From JAGQOZ01 sp041399205 (GTDB lineage: Bacteria; Planctomycetota; Planctomycetia; Pirellulales; Pirellulaceae): 64,000 nt of DNA. Made by a program: the position numbers and the translations under genes. This document shows, piece after piece, positions 27,307 through 36,327 of the stretch. The notes under the pieces are model-generated. The model was not told the origin of the DNA. It saw only the letters and a list, made by a program, of their open reading frames with translations, and ran no database searches. Positions within the stretch are counted from its first letter, which is position 1; every line of letters starts with the position of its first letter. The stretch is from positions 1 through 64,000 of the forward strand of contig JAWKTK010000033.1 of NCBI GenBank assembly GCA_041399205.1. Direction: 5' to 3'.

Positions 27307-29049
27307 TTATTCGGAAATCGAAATTTCGCCCAAGCTGACTTCTTCCGCAAATGGCGCCGATTGTTGCGCATGCAGTGTTGGCAGGTTGCATTCGTCGATG
27401 CAGTCAATCGAAATGTTCTCTGTCTGTAGCAGAATGCCTTGTGCTTTCCGCAAGTTCGTCACGCTCAAATTGTAGGTCAACTGACTCTGCACGAATTGAA
27501 ATTCTGCCGACGTCAATTGGTCTTGTGCCGTCAGCATGTTCTCCAGCGCCAGGCTGCCGGTCATGTCGCTGGAGAGTTTTCGCCAGCGAATGGTCAGCAC
27601 GTCTAGTTGTTGTTTGCGAGCGACCATGGCTTGGTGCTTGGCCACCAGTTCTTGCCGAGCGGTTTCTAGTTCGCGCACTGCGACTTCCACTTCCAGCTTG
27701 ATGGTTTCCAACGTTGTTTCATATTGGTTTTCCAGTTGTCGCAGTTCGTGTCGACGCTTACGATGCTGAGCTGCCGCGCGCCGATTTCCCAATGGCACTT
27801 CATATTGCAGGCCAATTCCGTAGCTGGGCGCGCCGGTATCAAACTGGCGAACCAACGAATCCGGTATGTCACCTCGATCTTCCAAACCACTCAAATACGT
27901 TTGTGTCACCAAATTCAGGACTGGCAGCAGTTCATGCTTGGCCATGTTCAGTCGCACACCAGCCGATTTGATTTGTTTCATGGCCTGCGAAATTTCGGGG
28001 CGGTAGCGAATGGCCGTGGCGAACGCCTGTTGAATTTCGGTCGTATGTTGGTCGCTGACCGGCAAATCGTGCGGAATCAATTCGACAAGTTCGGCATCCG
28101 CCAGCGAAGGATCGTTGACCAACGCGCGAATCTTGGCTTCGGCGTTCTTCACCGCCGCGCCAGCTCGAAACAGGTTCGCTCGACGCTCTTTCAAACTGGC
28201 GGCGGCACTGACAATTTGTAATTCGGATGCATCCAGATTGCGTCTCGCTTCCAATTCGCCCAGCACTTCCGCCGCTCGGCGATACGCTTCCAGACGCTGA
28301 TACAAGACCGCGCGTTCCAAGTACAGTGCCCAATACGCTCGGGTCACTTCCAGCAATTGCGATTGCAATTGGCGATTGAATTCATCGTCCGCAATCGACT
28401 TGTCGATCTGGGCCAGCACGGTCAAAGACGTGTTATATACACAGCCGCGTCCTCGCAGCAGCGGTTGCGTGAGACTGATGTTCAGCCGAGAGGTGCCTTG
28501 CGGGTTGGGCAAGAAGAATACCGAATTGTTCTGTTGCCAGCCAATTTGCTGAGACAATTTCAACTCGGCACCGGTCGTGGTGCGTCGTCTTAGGCCTGCT
28601 TCGCCCGAAAATTGATGATTGTTATAGCGATTACCCGTGCCACCCACCGTCAACGTGTTGCCGACCGGTTCGCTAATATCGTCCCAGCGAGAATCCAAAA
28701 ACGCGTTCCAGTCATAAGCCGAATCTGCGTCAATGATGGCGGTTTCGCGAATCAGCGGTAATTCAGAAAAGACCTTGATTTGCTTAGAATGGACCAGGGT
28801 CCGAAACACCAAATCCTGCAACGTCAACGGCACGCTTTCCGTGTTGGAACGAACCGGATATTGAATCAACGGATCCCACCACGCGTCCAACAAATCGGCC
28901 GGCAGGGCCGTATCCGTAGCTGGATCTAGCGAATCCTGAATCTGTAATAAGGCTTGGTGAAGCTGAGCCGGTTCTTCCGATTGTGCTGACGTCCCTATCA
29001 GCAGCCAACCGGACAAACAGAGGCTCAGGCCGAGCAAAGTCCTGTGCAC
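27307..29049 (-). CDS. TolC-family outer membrane efflux protein
   Basis: 580 aa. Start chosen at GTG 29049 because AGGAG stands seven bases upstream and the product then begins with a signal peptide (VHRTLLGLSLCLSGWLLIGTSAQS). The two-fold repeat of TolC-type proteins is seen: long amphipathic helices such as QLQSQLLEVTRAYWALYLERAVLYQRLEAYRR and KLEVEVAVRELETARQELVAKHQAM, with a strand region QPLLRGRGCVYN before the first. It probably forms the outer membrane channel of an export path. It is the last gene of a five-gene minus-strand cluster (SecA, HlyD, fused HlyD, M50/HlyD, TolC) facing away from the giant surface protein gene, so its likely cargo is that protein (inference). Confidence 0.88.
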   Translation of the reverse strand: MHRTLLGLSLCLSGWLLIGTSAQSEEPAQLHQALLQIQDSLDPATDTALPADLLDAWWDPLIQYPVRSNTESVPLTLQDLVFRTLVHSKQIKVFSELPLIRETAIIDADSAYDWNAFLDSRWDDISEPVGNTLTVGGTGNRYNNHQFSGEAGLRRRTTTGAELKLSQQIGWQQNNSVFFLPNPQGTSRLNISLTQPLLRGRGCVYNTSLTVLAQIDKSIADDEFNRQLQSQLLEVTRAYWALYLERAVLYQRLEAYRRAAEVLGELEARRNLDASELQIVSAAASLKERRANLFRAGAAVKNAEAKIRALVNDPSLADAELVELIPHDLPVSDQHTTEIQQAFATAIRYRPEISQAMKQIKSAGVRLNMAKHELLPVLNLVTQTYLSGLEDRGDIPDSLVRQFDTGAPSYGIGLQYEVPLGNRRAAAQHRKRRHELRQLENQYETTLETIKLEVEVAVRELETARQELVAKHQAMVARKQQLDVLTIRWRKLSSDMTGSLALENMLTAQDQLTSAEFQFVQSQLTYNLSVTNLRKAQGILLQTENISIDCIDECNLPTLHAQQSAPFAEEVSLGEISISE

Positions 29050-29195
29050 GATGTAACTCCTGACATCCTTGTCTGGTACATGTGTTGTTGTCCCTAGCAT
29101 TCCTTCGGCTATCCACAGCGTGATTTCCGCAAAAGATCGATTCGCACCTTATATCATGCACCGCAGGTAGAATTGGAATTTCGACATCGAACGGC

Positions 29196-31335
29196 TTAAC
29201 CCGCGTGTCCGCGCCGATTTTCTACCCATTGCGTGGCCGTATGCCAAACGGTTTGACCAATGGTATTCGTCGTATCCAGAAAAACCGTTCCCGTTCGACC
29301 GGGAATCCAACCGTCAAGCGTTGTTGTGTTTGGGACGATGGCAATTAGGAAGAGCTTGTCAATTGGTTGGTGTGTTGCGTCGCCAGATTTGTCTGTGGAA
29401 CCAACTTGAACCGCGATCGGACCTCCGTTTATGGCACTCAAGCTAGGTGGGATCGAATGAACGGCCGTCGGCACGATGTTTTCGATTTTTCCGACGATGG
29501 TTGGCTGGCCATGGCAACGAATTGTCACAACGTTGCCACACTGTATCTCTTGCCTGCGGTCTTGCGTGACGTAAGCGTGAATCCGTAACGCTTGGTGCGC
29601 ACCAAATCCACAGAGCGGCGTCGCCGGCGTGGCGAATTGGCCTTCTAGTGCGTTTGCATCACTCATGAAAACGTTGCCGTCTGCCGGTGCCACAATGCAC
29701 AATTCGTCTCGATCACGCAGCGCTTCCTGTAGTTCCCGCTGGTAGGCCGAAACAATCTGCCGCTGAATCCGTAAATCCACAGGCGATTTTTCTCGAAAGG
29801 CGATGCGCTGCTTGGCTTCGGCAACTTTTAACTCCGCCTCCAAAACTTGAATTCGATGTTCCACTTCAACGTTCTCCAGCTGAACAATCGGGTCGCCCTG
29901 TTTCACTGAGGTGATTCCGTCGGGGACCAATAGTTGCACGACCGTACCAGACATGTTGCTGTTCAGCGAATCGGGTGAAGCGAATGTCACCACAGCCGGC
30001 GCGGAGAACGATAGCGGATTCGGCGCACATGCCAACGCACATGTGACACCCAACATGCAGACGACACTGGCCGCAAATTGCCAACGATTCGGCTGTTCCA
30101 GCGGACTGCCAAAGCAGACGAATCGCAACAGTTGCAGCAACGGCCTACCGAACCAAGCCAACGCCGCCAATACCGCCAAGATCACACCCGCTCCGAAGAA
30201 GAGCTGTTCAGCGGCCCAAATCAATCCGCAAGCGACAAAGATTCGCCACAGAAACGCCAAGGGACCGTACAGTCCAACAATCCAGCGTCTCCATCCAGCA
30301 ACTGGAATCGGGCGACTTTTCAAGCCGAAGAAAATTCTTCGTCCCACGTTTCGGAGCCGTCTGAGCCAGGGTAGCCAGATTCGGCAACGCCAAGATATCG
30401 GTGAAGATATGGTAACCGTCAAAGCGCATCAGAGGATTCAAATTGAATGCCAATGTCACCACGCTGCACAACAACATCACGTTGAACATGCGTTGTTCCA
30501 CCAATGGTGAATCGCTCCAATGCCAAATGCAAGTGGCGATGCTGGCCAGTATTAATTCAGCATACATCCCGGCCGCCGCCGTGAACGCTCGCTGCCATCG
30601 TGAATCAAATTTCCAGGATGACGTGACGTCTACAAAAGGCAAGGGAACGAACAAAATGAACAAGACGCCCACTTGTTTCACTCGGCCGCCCAACCGCTTA
30701 CAGGCAACACCGTGCGCCGTTTCGTGAATCAGCTTCACCGCAATCCACGTCACGAACAGCCACAAGTAGTTGTCTACCGCGGCAATGTTGGTTGTCTGCC
30801 GAACCAGTCGTTCCCAGTTCGTCAGCACAATCATGGCTGCCAAGATAACAATCAGAAAGCAGATTGTGACTGCCGCTGGATGAAACAGCCAGCCAACGAT
30901 TCTATTCGCTTGATCGAAAAAGCGATCGAGCGAACCAAACGTCACACGTAACGTCACTGGGTTGAAGCGGTTTAACAACGACGCCGGTTCGGTCGAAGGG
31001 GATTTAACCTGCGCAGGTCGATCCACTCGACGGTCCGTTGTGGCCAAATCAAAATCGACGAGCCATTTACTTATCGCAAACGCTTCACTTTCCGAGAATG
31101 CATCATGGCCCAAAATCATCGCGGTGCGGCTGATGGCCTGAGCGATCGTTTGTTTACCATTGCACTGAGACAGAAAAACGTATTCAGGAAATCCAATCTG
31201 AAAGTAACGGCCTGTGACGGGGTCTTCCAGCAAGTGAAAACACTGTCCGTTACGCCGCCGCAGGGAAAATGATACGTCGCTGCGCACGCAAAGCTTGGTC
31301 GACGACACGTCAATGACCGAATAGTTGTCACTCAT
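29196..31335 (-). CDS. M50 zinc protease fused to HlyD-type adaptor (one frameshift)
   Basis: Start at ATG 31335 (MSDNYSVIDVSSTKLCVRSDVSF) with AGGAG eight bases upstream. The first part (about 1-330) is a membrane protein with LIHETAHGVACKRLGG (HExxH) and FNLNPLMRFDGYHIFTDIL (NxxPxxxFDG), the two M50 site-2-protease motifs. The second half (from about 30340 down) has further helices, then a periplasmic lipoyl-type hairpin: GTVVQLLVPDGITSVKQGDPIVQLENVEVEHRIQVLEAELK. It ends in a beta-barrel domain. The frame breaks once, near 30345-30365, between LATLAQT and RNVGRRIFFG; restoring one base gives about 713 aa. This architecture occurs in peptide export and maturation clusters. Gaps to its neighbours are 11 bases upstream and 146 downstream. 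Confidence 0.82.
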
Positions 31336-31346
31336 CACCACCGCTC

Positions 31347-33245
31347 CTAGATTCCTAACCAGTCTTGCATGCGATACCATGCTTGATGAAAAAGAATCCA
31401 ACCCACGCACCGTCGGTGCTTGGTGAGAATCTTGCACCGGCCAGTACTTTGCGGAATCAACTGATGCTGTCGATTATCCACTACCGTTCTGGCAACGATG
31501 ACATTTCGCAGATTTCTAGTTTCCACGACGGGATGGATGTGATCGATTTTCGCGCGTATTTCTTCGCCTGGTCGAGCGTTCAGGCGGAGTTTCACGGTGG
31601 AACCCACTTCCAAGAACCGGTGTTCGTCCTGAGGAACTTCTATTTCGATTCTCACCGACTCTAAGTTGGCCATCGTCAACAACAGTTCTCCTTCACGCAC
31701 CATTGGGTGAGTCAATCCGTCCACGGAACTGGACAAGACAATGCCATCGTAGGTTGCCCGAAGTTCACAACGAGCTAGATTGCGTTTTGCTTCGTCCCGT
31801 TCGACTTGCAACGATTCGATTCGAGCATCAATCTCGCTCACTTTGGCTCGATCTTTCCAATGACGCTTACGTTCGATCTGTAGCGAACGGATTTGCGGTT
31901 CTATGCTGCGCAACTTCGTCTCAAATTGAACCGGATCGAATTGAATCAACAGTTCGCCCCGAACGACTCGGTCTCCAGGCTTTTTGAAAACCGTCTCGAC
32001 GATGCCGTGCATGTCAGCCGTCACCACTTCCCGCTCGTCCGGTTGGACGACACACGTACCGCCGACTTGATACGCAACGGGTACAAACAGTGATCCGATA
32101 ATGGTGAAACAAATAACGCCAGCCAACAGCGTTCTGGTAGATCGTCTAGCTAGACCGAACGACTTCCACGTCCTTTGCCACCAGTTCGGTTCGCTACGTC
32201 GAACCAGTTCTAAAGCGTTGGCCGCTGGCAAGGACAATGCGTTAAGTTCGTTCGCAACTTCAACGGCTTTGCCTCTGTCTCCCTTTCCAACCACCGTTAG
32301 CAATCCCTGAATCTGCCCGTGACACGTCTTCAGTATTACGGTACATGCAAACGCAGCTTGGCAAGTCTCTGCCAGTCGCTGATGTGCTTGGTCCGCTGTC
32401 AACTGGTTCTGCGGAGCCGGCCAGACAATGAGTCGGTCTTGTGCGAACGCCTCTTCTTGAGCGGCCAACATCGCTTGCGCCACAGGAGTATTGGGTTGAA
32501 CGGACGGCGAATCAGACAAGGCATACAAGCGAATTGGACGTTCGTTGTTTTCCCGATACTGACTGACTCCAATATGTAGCGCGGAAAAATAGTCCTTCAA
32601 CTGATCGGCTATGGTTTGCGCTGCGGAATTGTATCCGGCGGACTGTTCAATCAGTCCGACCAGCGCCAGTGCCGCCGCCGTGGCTTCCGCGCGGCTGGAC
32701 GCGGCCCGCTGCGATTGTCGATCTTGCCACGATCGCACGTACGCCGGGATGATGCTGGTGGCAAATTCGGCAAATTGTCGCTGACTGGGGCTCGCAGAAG
32801 CGACGCAAAACGTGACATTCTGGTCGTCCAACGCAAGTGTAATGAGATGCAGTTGCAAATTCTGGACAAAGGGACAGTCCAATCGCTGTGGTGCATTCGA
32901 TGGGCTCTGTTTGACCATCTGCCGAATCCACTCCAAAACGTCGGCTTGATAGAACCGCTCCGGTTCTGGAATCGTCGCTAGTTGACGAATGGATGGCGGC
33001 GAGGTTTCGGTTTGGTTGACGAGCACAAACCAGCTGGCAAACAACATTCGCCCAGCGAGTTCGCCAAGTAGTGTTCTTTGAGCAAACTGTTGGAATGTTG
33101 GTGCTTCACAAGCGAACACCAACTGATTTACCCAATCGTGCGCCTTGGCATAACAGTTAGGTGTTTGCCCTGTGGCTGTTGTTGCACGGTGTAACTCTCG
33201 ATCACCTGTTATGGGCATACTATTAGATATTGTATCTGTCGACAT
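31347..33245 (-). CDS. HlyD-type adaptor with N-terminal GAF-like cytosolic domain
   Basis: 632 aa from ATG 33245, 15 bases after the preceding HlyD gene. About 360 N-terminal residues are soluble and contain a GAF-like pattern (ALALVGLIEQSAGYNSAAQTIADQLKDYFSALHIGVSQY, then GLLTVVGKGDRGKAVEVANELNALSLPAANALELV). One membrane helix follows (TLLAGVICFTIIGSLFVPVAY, about 370-390). The periplasmic adaptor has VTADMHGIVETVFKKPGDRVVRGELLIQFDP (lipoyl half), a short coiled coil, and CELRATYDGIVLSSSVDG (second half). A sensor-like domain joined to a membrane fusion protein suggests cytosolic control of export; the ligand is unknown. The GAF assignment is from pattern only. Confidence 0.75.
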   Translation of the reverse strand: MSTDTISNSMPITGDRELHRATTATGQTPNCYAKAHDWVNQLVFACEAPTFQQFAQRTLLGELAGRMLFASWFVLVNQTETSPPSIRQLATIPEPERFYQADVLEWIRQMVKQSPSNAPQRLDCPFVQNLQLHLITLALDDQNVTFCVASASPSQRQFAEFATSIIPAYVRSWQDRQSQRAASSRAEATAAALALVGLIEQSAGYNSAAQTIADQLKDYFSALHIGVSQYRENNERPIRLYALSDSPSVQPNTPVAQAMLAAQEEAFAQDRLIVWPAPQNQLTADQAHQRLAETCQAAFACTVILKTCHGQIQGLLTVVGKGDRGKAVEVANELNALSLPAANALELVRRSEPNWWQRTWKSFGLARRSTRTLLAGVICFTIIGSLFVPVAYQVGGTCVVQPDEREVVTADMHGIVETVFKKPGDRVVRGELLIQFDPVQFETKLRSIEPQIRSLQIERKRHWKDRAKVSEIDARIESLQVERDEAKRNLARCELRATYDGIVLSSSVDGLTHPMVREGELLLTMANLESVRIEIEVPQDEHRFLEVGSTVKLRLNARPGEEIRAKIDHIHPVVETRNLRNVIVARTVVDNRQHQLIPQSTGRCKILTKHRRCVGWILFHQAWYRMQDWLGI

Positions 33246-33260
33246 AAGATTTGCGTTCCA

Positions 33261-34139
33261 CTAGTTTCGGCTTGACAATCCGGGCTTCTGTTGGCCTGCT
33301 TCGGCTACGTCCCAGTCCCAAAAGCATTCCGTGCCAGCTCGCAGATCAAGTTTTTCATTGGGGATCAGCACTGTGATTTCCACTTCTCCCGTCGCGGGAT
33401 CCGCCAAGGGACTTATGAACTCAATGGTGGCCATCCGATGCACGTCCGAACCATCGCGAATGAATATGGGCACGGATTGTTGGCACTCTAATTGCGAAAC
33501 CAATTGGTAAGGAATGAAGAACGTTGCTCGTAATTCGCTCAGATTGACAATCGTGATCAGGACAGGATCGGCTACCGACGCCAGTTCGCCCGGCTTCTTG
33601 AGAATGTCTTGAATGATCCCATCGATCGGGCTGAGAACGGCACGCAATTCGATTTCAGCGTCAATGCGTTGCAGTTCATGATGCCGCCGTTCTAGATCCA
33701 GTTGGGCACTTGCGACTTCTAATTGAGCCAATTTCCCCGCATGTTCTAGGTCTCGTAATTCATTGGGATTTGTCGGATCAACCTGCTTTTCAGCCAAGGC
33801 ATCACTCTGAGCGTTCAAGTACCGCGTATGTTCCGCTTCAGCGTGCCGAAGTTTTTCCTTCGCGGCTTGTAATAACGTTTCGTCGTTGGCTCGTAGTTCC
33901 GCAAGCCGCCTGTTTTCTTGCAGAATCCGATCTTCCAATTGCACCAACACGTCGCCACAGCGGACCACCTGTCCTCGATGTACCAATACGTCTTGGATGC
34001 GTTCCGTGACGGCAGATGACACGGACGTCGACTCCTTCGGCTCAGTGAATCCTTCGTAAATGTCTGCGCAAGTCAGGTTGGGTAAAACGCTAATCACGAA
34101 CAGAAAAATGGAAACTTGAATGCCATGGAATCGTGTCAT
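33261..34139 (-). CDS. HlyD-family periplasmic adaptor subunit
   Basis: 292 aa from ATG 34139 with AAAGG seven bases upstream. Signal peptide MTRFHGIQVSIFLFVISVLPNLTCA. The adaptor fold is clear: SAVTERIQDVLVHRGQVVRCGDVLVQLEDRILQ (lipoyl half), a coiled-coil hairpin (about 65-160, rich in AELRANDETLLQAAKEKLRHAEAEHTR), IELRAVLSPIDGIIQDILKKPGELASVADPVLIT (second half), then a beta-barrel. It starts 10 bases after the SecA-like stop. It probably bridges the inner membrane parts and the TolC-like channel. Confidence 0.88.
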   Translation of the reverse strand: MTRFHGIQVSIFLFVISVLPNLTCADIYEGFTEPKESTSVSSAVTERIQDVLVHRGQVVRCGDVLVQLEDRILQENRRLAELRANDETLLQAAKEKLRHAEAEHTRYLNAQSDALAEKQVDPTNPNELRDLEHAGKLAQLEVASAQLDLERRHHELQRIDAEIELRAVLSPIDGIIQDILKKPGELASVADPVLITIVNLSELRATFFIPYQLVSQLECQQSVPIFIRDGSDVHRMATIEFISPLADPATGEVEITVLIPNEKLDLRAGTECFWDWDVAEAGQQKPGLSSRN

Positions 34140-34149
34140 GGAGCGGCCT

Positions 34150-36027
34150 TTATATTGGAAAACAGGAAACCAACGAGCGACGAACGGACGCCGTCCAATT
34201 GTCAGCGGCGTGAAGTTTCGAACGGCGAAATGCGGCAGCGACTTCTAGCCGGCGTTGGTGGGCGGCCAAGGATCGGGTTAATGCGTTGGATTGGTGGCGT
34301 AACGCGGCGCGACGAACGGCAGCTTGTAGTTTTGGCGAAGTCGCTATGAAATCGTCGTCCGCCGATACAAACGTTTGGTACGAACCGGGCTGTCCTTGTC
34401 TTGCGGAGCGCCCTATCAACTGCCGGTCGACGCGAGCGGATTCGTGACGCTCGGCCACAATGACGTGTAGGCCGCCCTGTCGCAATGACAACTCGTCCAG
34501 TCGAATATCGGTGCCGCGACCAGCCATATTCGTCGCAATGGTAACCGATCCAGATTGTCCCGCCATGCGGATGAGTTTCGCTTCGTCTTCATCTTGAACG
34601 CCATTTAGCATATGATGGACGATATTGTGTTTGGCAAATACGCCGGACAAAGATAAGCTCGAACGAATAGATCGTGTACCTATCAAAATCGGCTGGCCTC
34701 GTCGCTGCCTAGCTTGGACGTCGACCGCAATTGCCTGAAGTTTGGCCATCTCATTCTGGAAGTAGACTTCCGGCATCGCTGTTCGTTGGCAAAGGCGATG
34801 CTCTGGGACTCGGTGAATCCCCAATTGGTATACGTCCCGAAATTCTTGTCGAGCGTCCCAGGCGGTACCTGTTAGACCACACAAGAATGGATACCGCTGG
34901 AAATACCGCTGTCGCGTAATGCTACCGGATGTAATCGCTTCCGGCGTAATCGTCACGCCTTCCTTTGCTTGGATCGCCTGTTGCAGTCCCCATTTCCAAG
35001 TGCGCTCGCCGTGAATGCGGCCAGTTTGCTGGTCCACTAACTGAACTTCTCCGTCCAACACCGTGTAATGCACGTCACGCTGATACCAATGATGCGCACG
35101 AACCGCGGTGGCTACATATTGTGACCATGGTCTTAACAAGGAAAGATCAGGATATCGAAGCAGCACCTGATGTATTAGTCTCCAGGCACAATCAGAAAAA
35201 GTGACTTCGCCAGTTGTTGGCAGCATGTTGATTGCATTGCTATCTAACTGTTGCGCAACTTGGTTTGCGATCTGATATGTTCGATCCGTGTTAGAAGTAG
35301 CCATGCGTGTGTCGGCCAGAATCAATGGGATAGACGCTTCATCCAATAGCACGCTATCGGCTTCGTCCACAATGGCACAGAATGGCTGTCTTTGTAGTAC
35401 TTCGTCGTATTGACTGGTCCCCGCAAAGCGGTCCAAAAATTCCGATCCTAGTCGCTTCCGGCTGGACCGATGCCTCAGTGTTTGGTCTCGCAGGAAGTCA
35501 AAGCCGAATTCGGAAGCTGCTCCAAACGTAACGTCCGCTTGGTATGCCGCTCGGCGATCAGACGGTAACTGCCCGCGACATAGAACCGCGCAGGCCAGCC
35601 CGACTTCTTCAAACGCCGGTCGCAACAATTGGTAATCCCGAGTAGCCAGATATTCATTAGCCGTCACTAAATGAACGCCTCGATGAAATGTCGCCAACGC
35701 TATTGCGGCTAGAGCAGCGGCGAACGTCTTGCCTTCACCCGTAGCCATTTCCACGACGGAACCGTTCAACATGGCAGCAGCCGCCTGCAGCTGAGTGTCA
35801 TAGCAGTCGACCTTGCAGCCGCGACGCAACGCTACCGCACCCAACGCCAACAGCAAGGTTCTGGCTTTCGTGCTCAACTCTACTGATTCGGTAGACCGCG
35901 AACGTACCGCTGCCGACAGACTGCGATAAGATGAAGTCAGGCATTCGTGATTCCGAAAAGTTCTCAGTTGGTGGCGAATCGCGTCCGTCTTCGATGCACG
36001 ATGGTCACGCAATCGACTCGGCAACAT
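34150..36027 (-). CDS. Compact SecA-like translocase ATPase (accessory SecA)
   Basis: 625 aa. Start chosen at ATG 36027 with GAGGG seven bases upstream. SecA motifs are in order: EMATGEGKTFAAAL (Walker A, about residue 95), VTANEYLATRDY, FGFDFLRDQ, IVDEADSVLLDEA (Walker B), the cross-linking domain end RDVHYTVLDGEVQLVDQQTGRI, the SecA-typical AIQAKEGVTITPE, LCGLTGTAWD, TIATNMAGRGTDI and GRSARQGQPGS. Only about 90 residues follow the last motif, so the C-terminal helical domains and zinc-binding tail of housekeeping SecA (usually 850-1000 aa) are largely missing. It is therefore probably a second, specialised SecA. It heads the export cluster and is divergent from the giant surface protein. 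Confidence 0.88.
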   Translation of the reverse strand: MLPSRLRDHRASKTDAIRHQLRTFRNHECLTSSYRSLSAAVRSRSTESVELSTKARTLLLALGAVALRRGCKVDCYDTQLQAAAAMLNGSVVEMATGEGKTFAAALAAIALATFHRGVHLVTANEYLATRDYQLLRPAFEEVGLACAVLCRGQLPSDRRAAYQADVTFGAASEFGFDFLRDQTLRHRSSRKRLGSEFLDRFAGTSQYDEVLQRQPFCAIVDEADSVLLDEASIPLILADTRMATSNTDRTYQIANQVAQQLDSNAINMLPTTGEVTFSDCAWRLIHQVLLRYPDLSLLRPWSQYVATAVRAHHWYQRDVHYTVLDGEVQLVDQQTGRIHGERTWKWGLQQAIQAKEGVTITPEAITSGSITRQRYFQRYPFLCGLTGTAWDARQEFRDVYQLGIHRVPEHRLCQRTAMPEVYFQNEMAKLQAIAVDVQARQRRGQPILIGTRSIRSSLSLSGVFAKHNIVHHMLNGVQDEDEAKLIRMAGQSGSVTIATNMAGRGTDIRLDELSLRQGGLHVIVAERHESARVDRQLIGRSARQGQPGSYQTFVSADDDFIATSPKLQAAVRRAALRHQSNALTRSLAAHQRRLEVAAAFRRSKLHAADNWTASVRRSLVSCFPI

Positions 36028-36327
36028 CACTGATCCCTCAAGTTCGAACCACAACAATCTAACAACTCGCTGCCGGATCGCCCAACAACTACGGCCAAGG
36101 AATATACGATGTCAAAAATCCAGTAGTGTGGTTTTTCAACCACGTGTTGTAAAACTCCGACAGTCGTCTGCGAAAAAATCGGCACAAACATCCCAAGCTG
36201 CACATCCTTCTCGTTAGTGTTTCTCACACACGTGATGACGTTTTCCCACATGAGCTATGGTTGAAAGGCAACGGACAACCCTATGTCTGTTGTGATTGCT
36301 CAGGTGTAGTACTCGGCATACCAGTTC
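36028..36327. promoter_or_regulatory. Divergent control region between the export cluster and the giant gene
   Basis: 300 bases. A perfect hairpin GTGGTT-TTTC-AACCAC lies at 36128-36143. TTGAAA at 36261-36266 is followed by TATGTC after 15 bases, a poor promoter match. No firm operator is visible. Shared control of cargo and exporter is likely from the layout alone. Confidence 0.4.
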
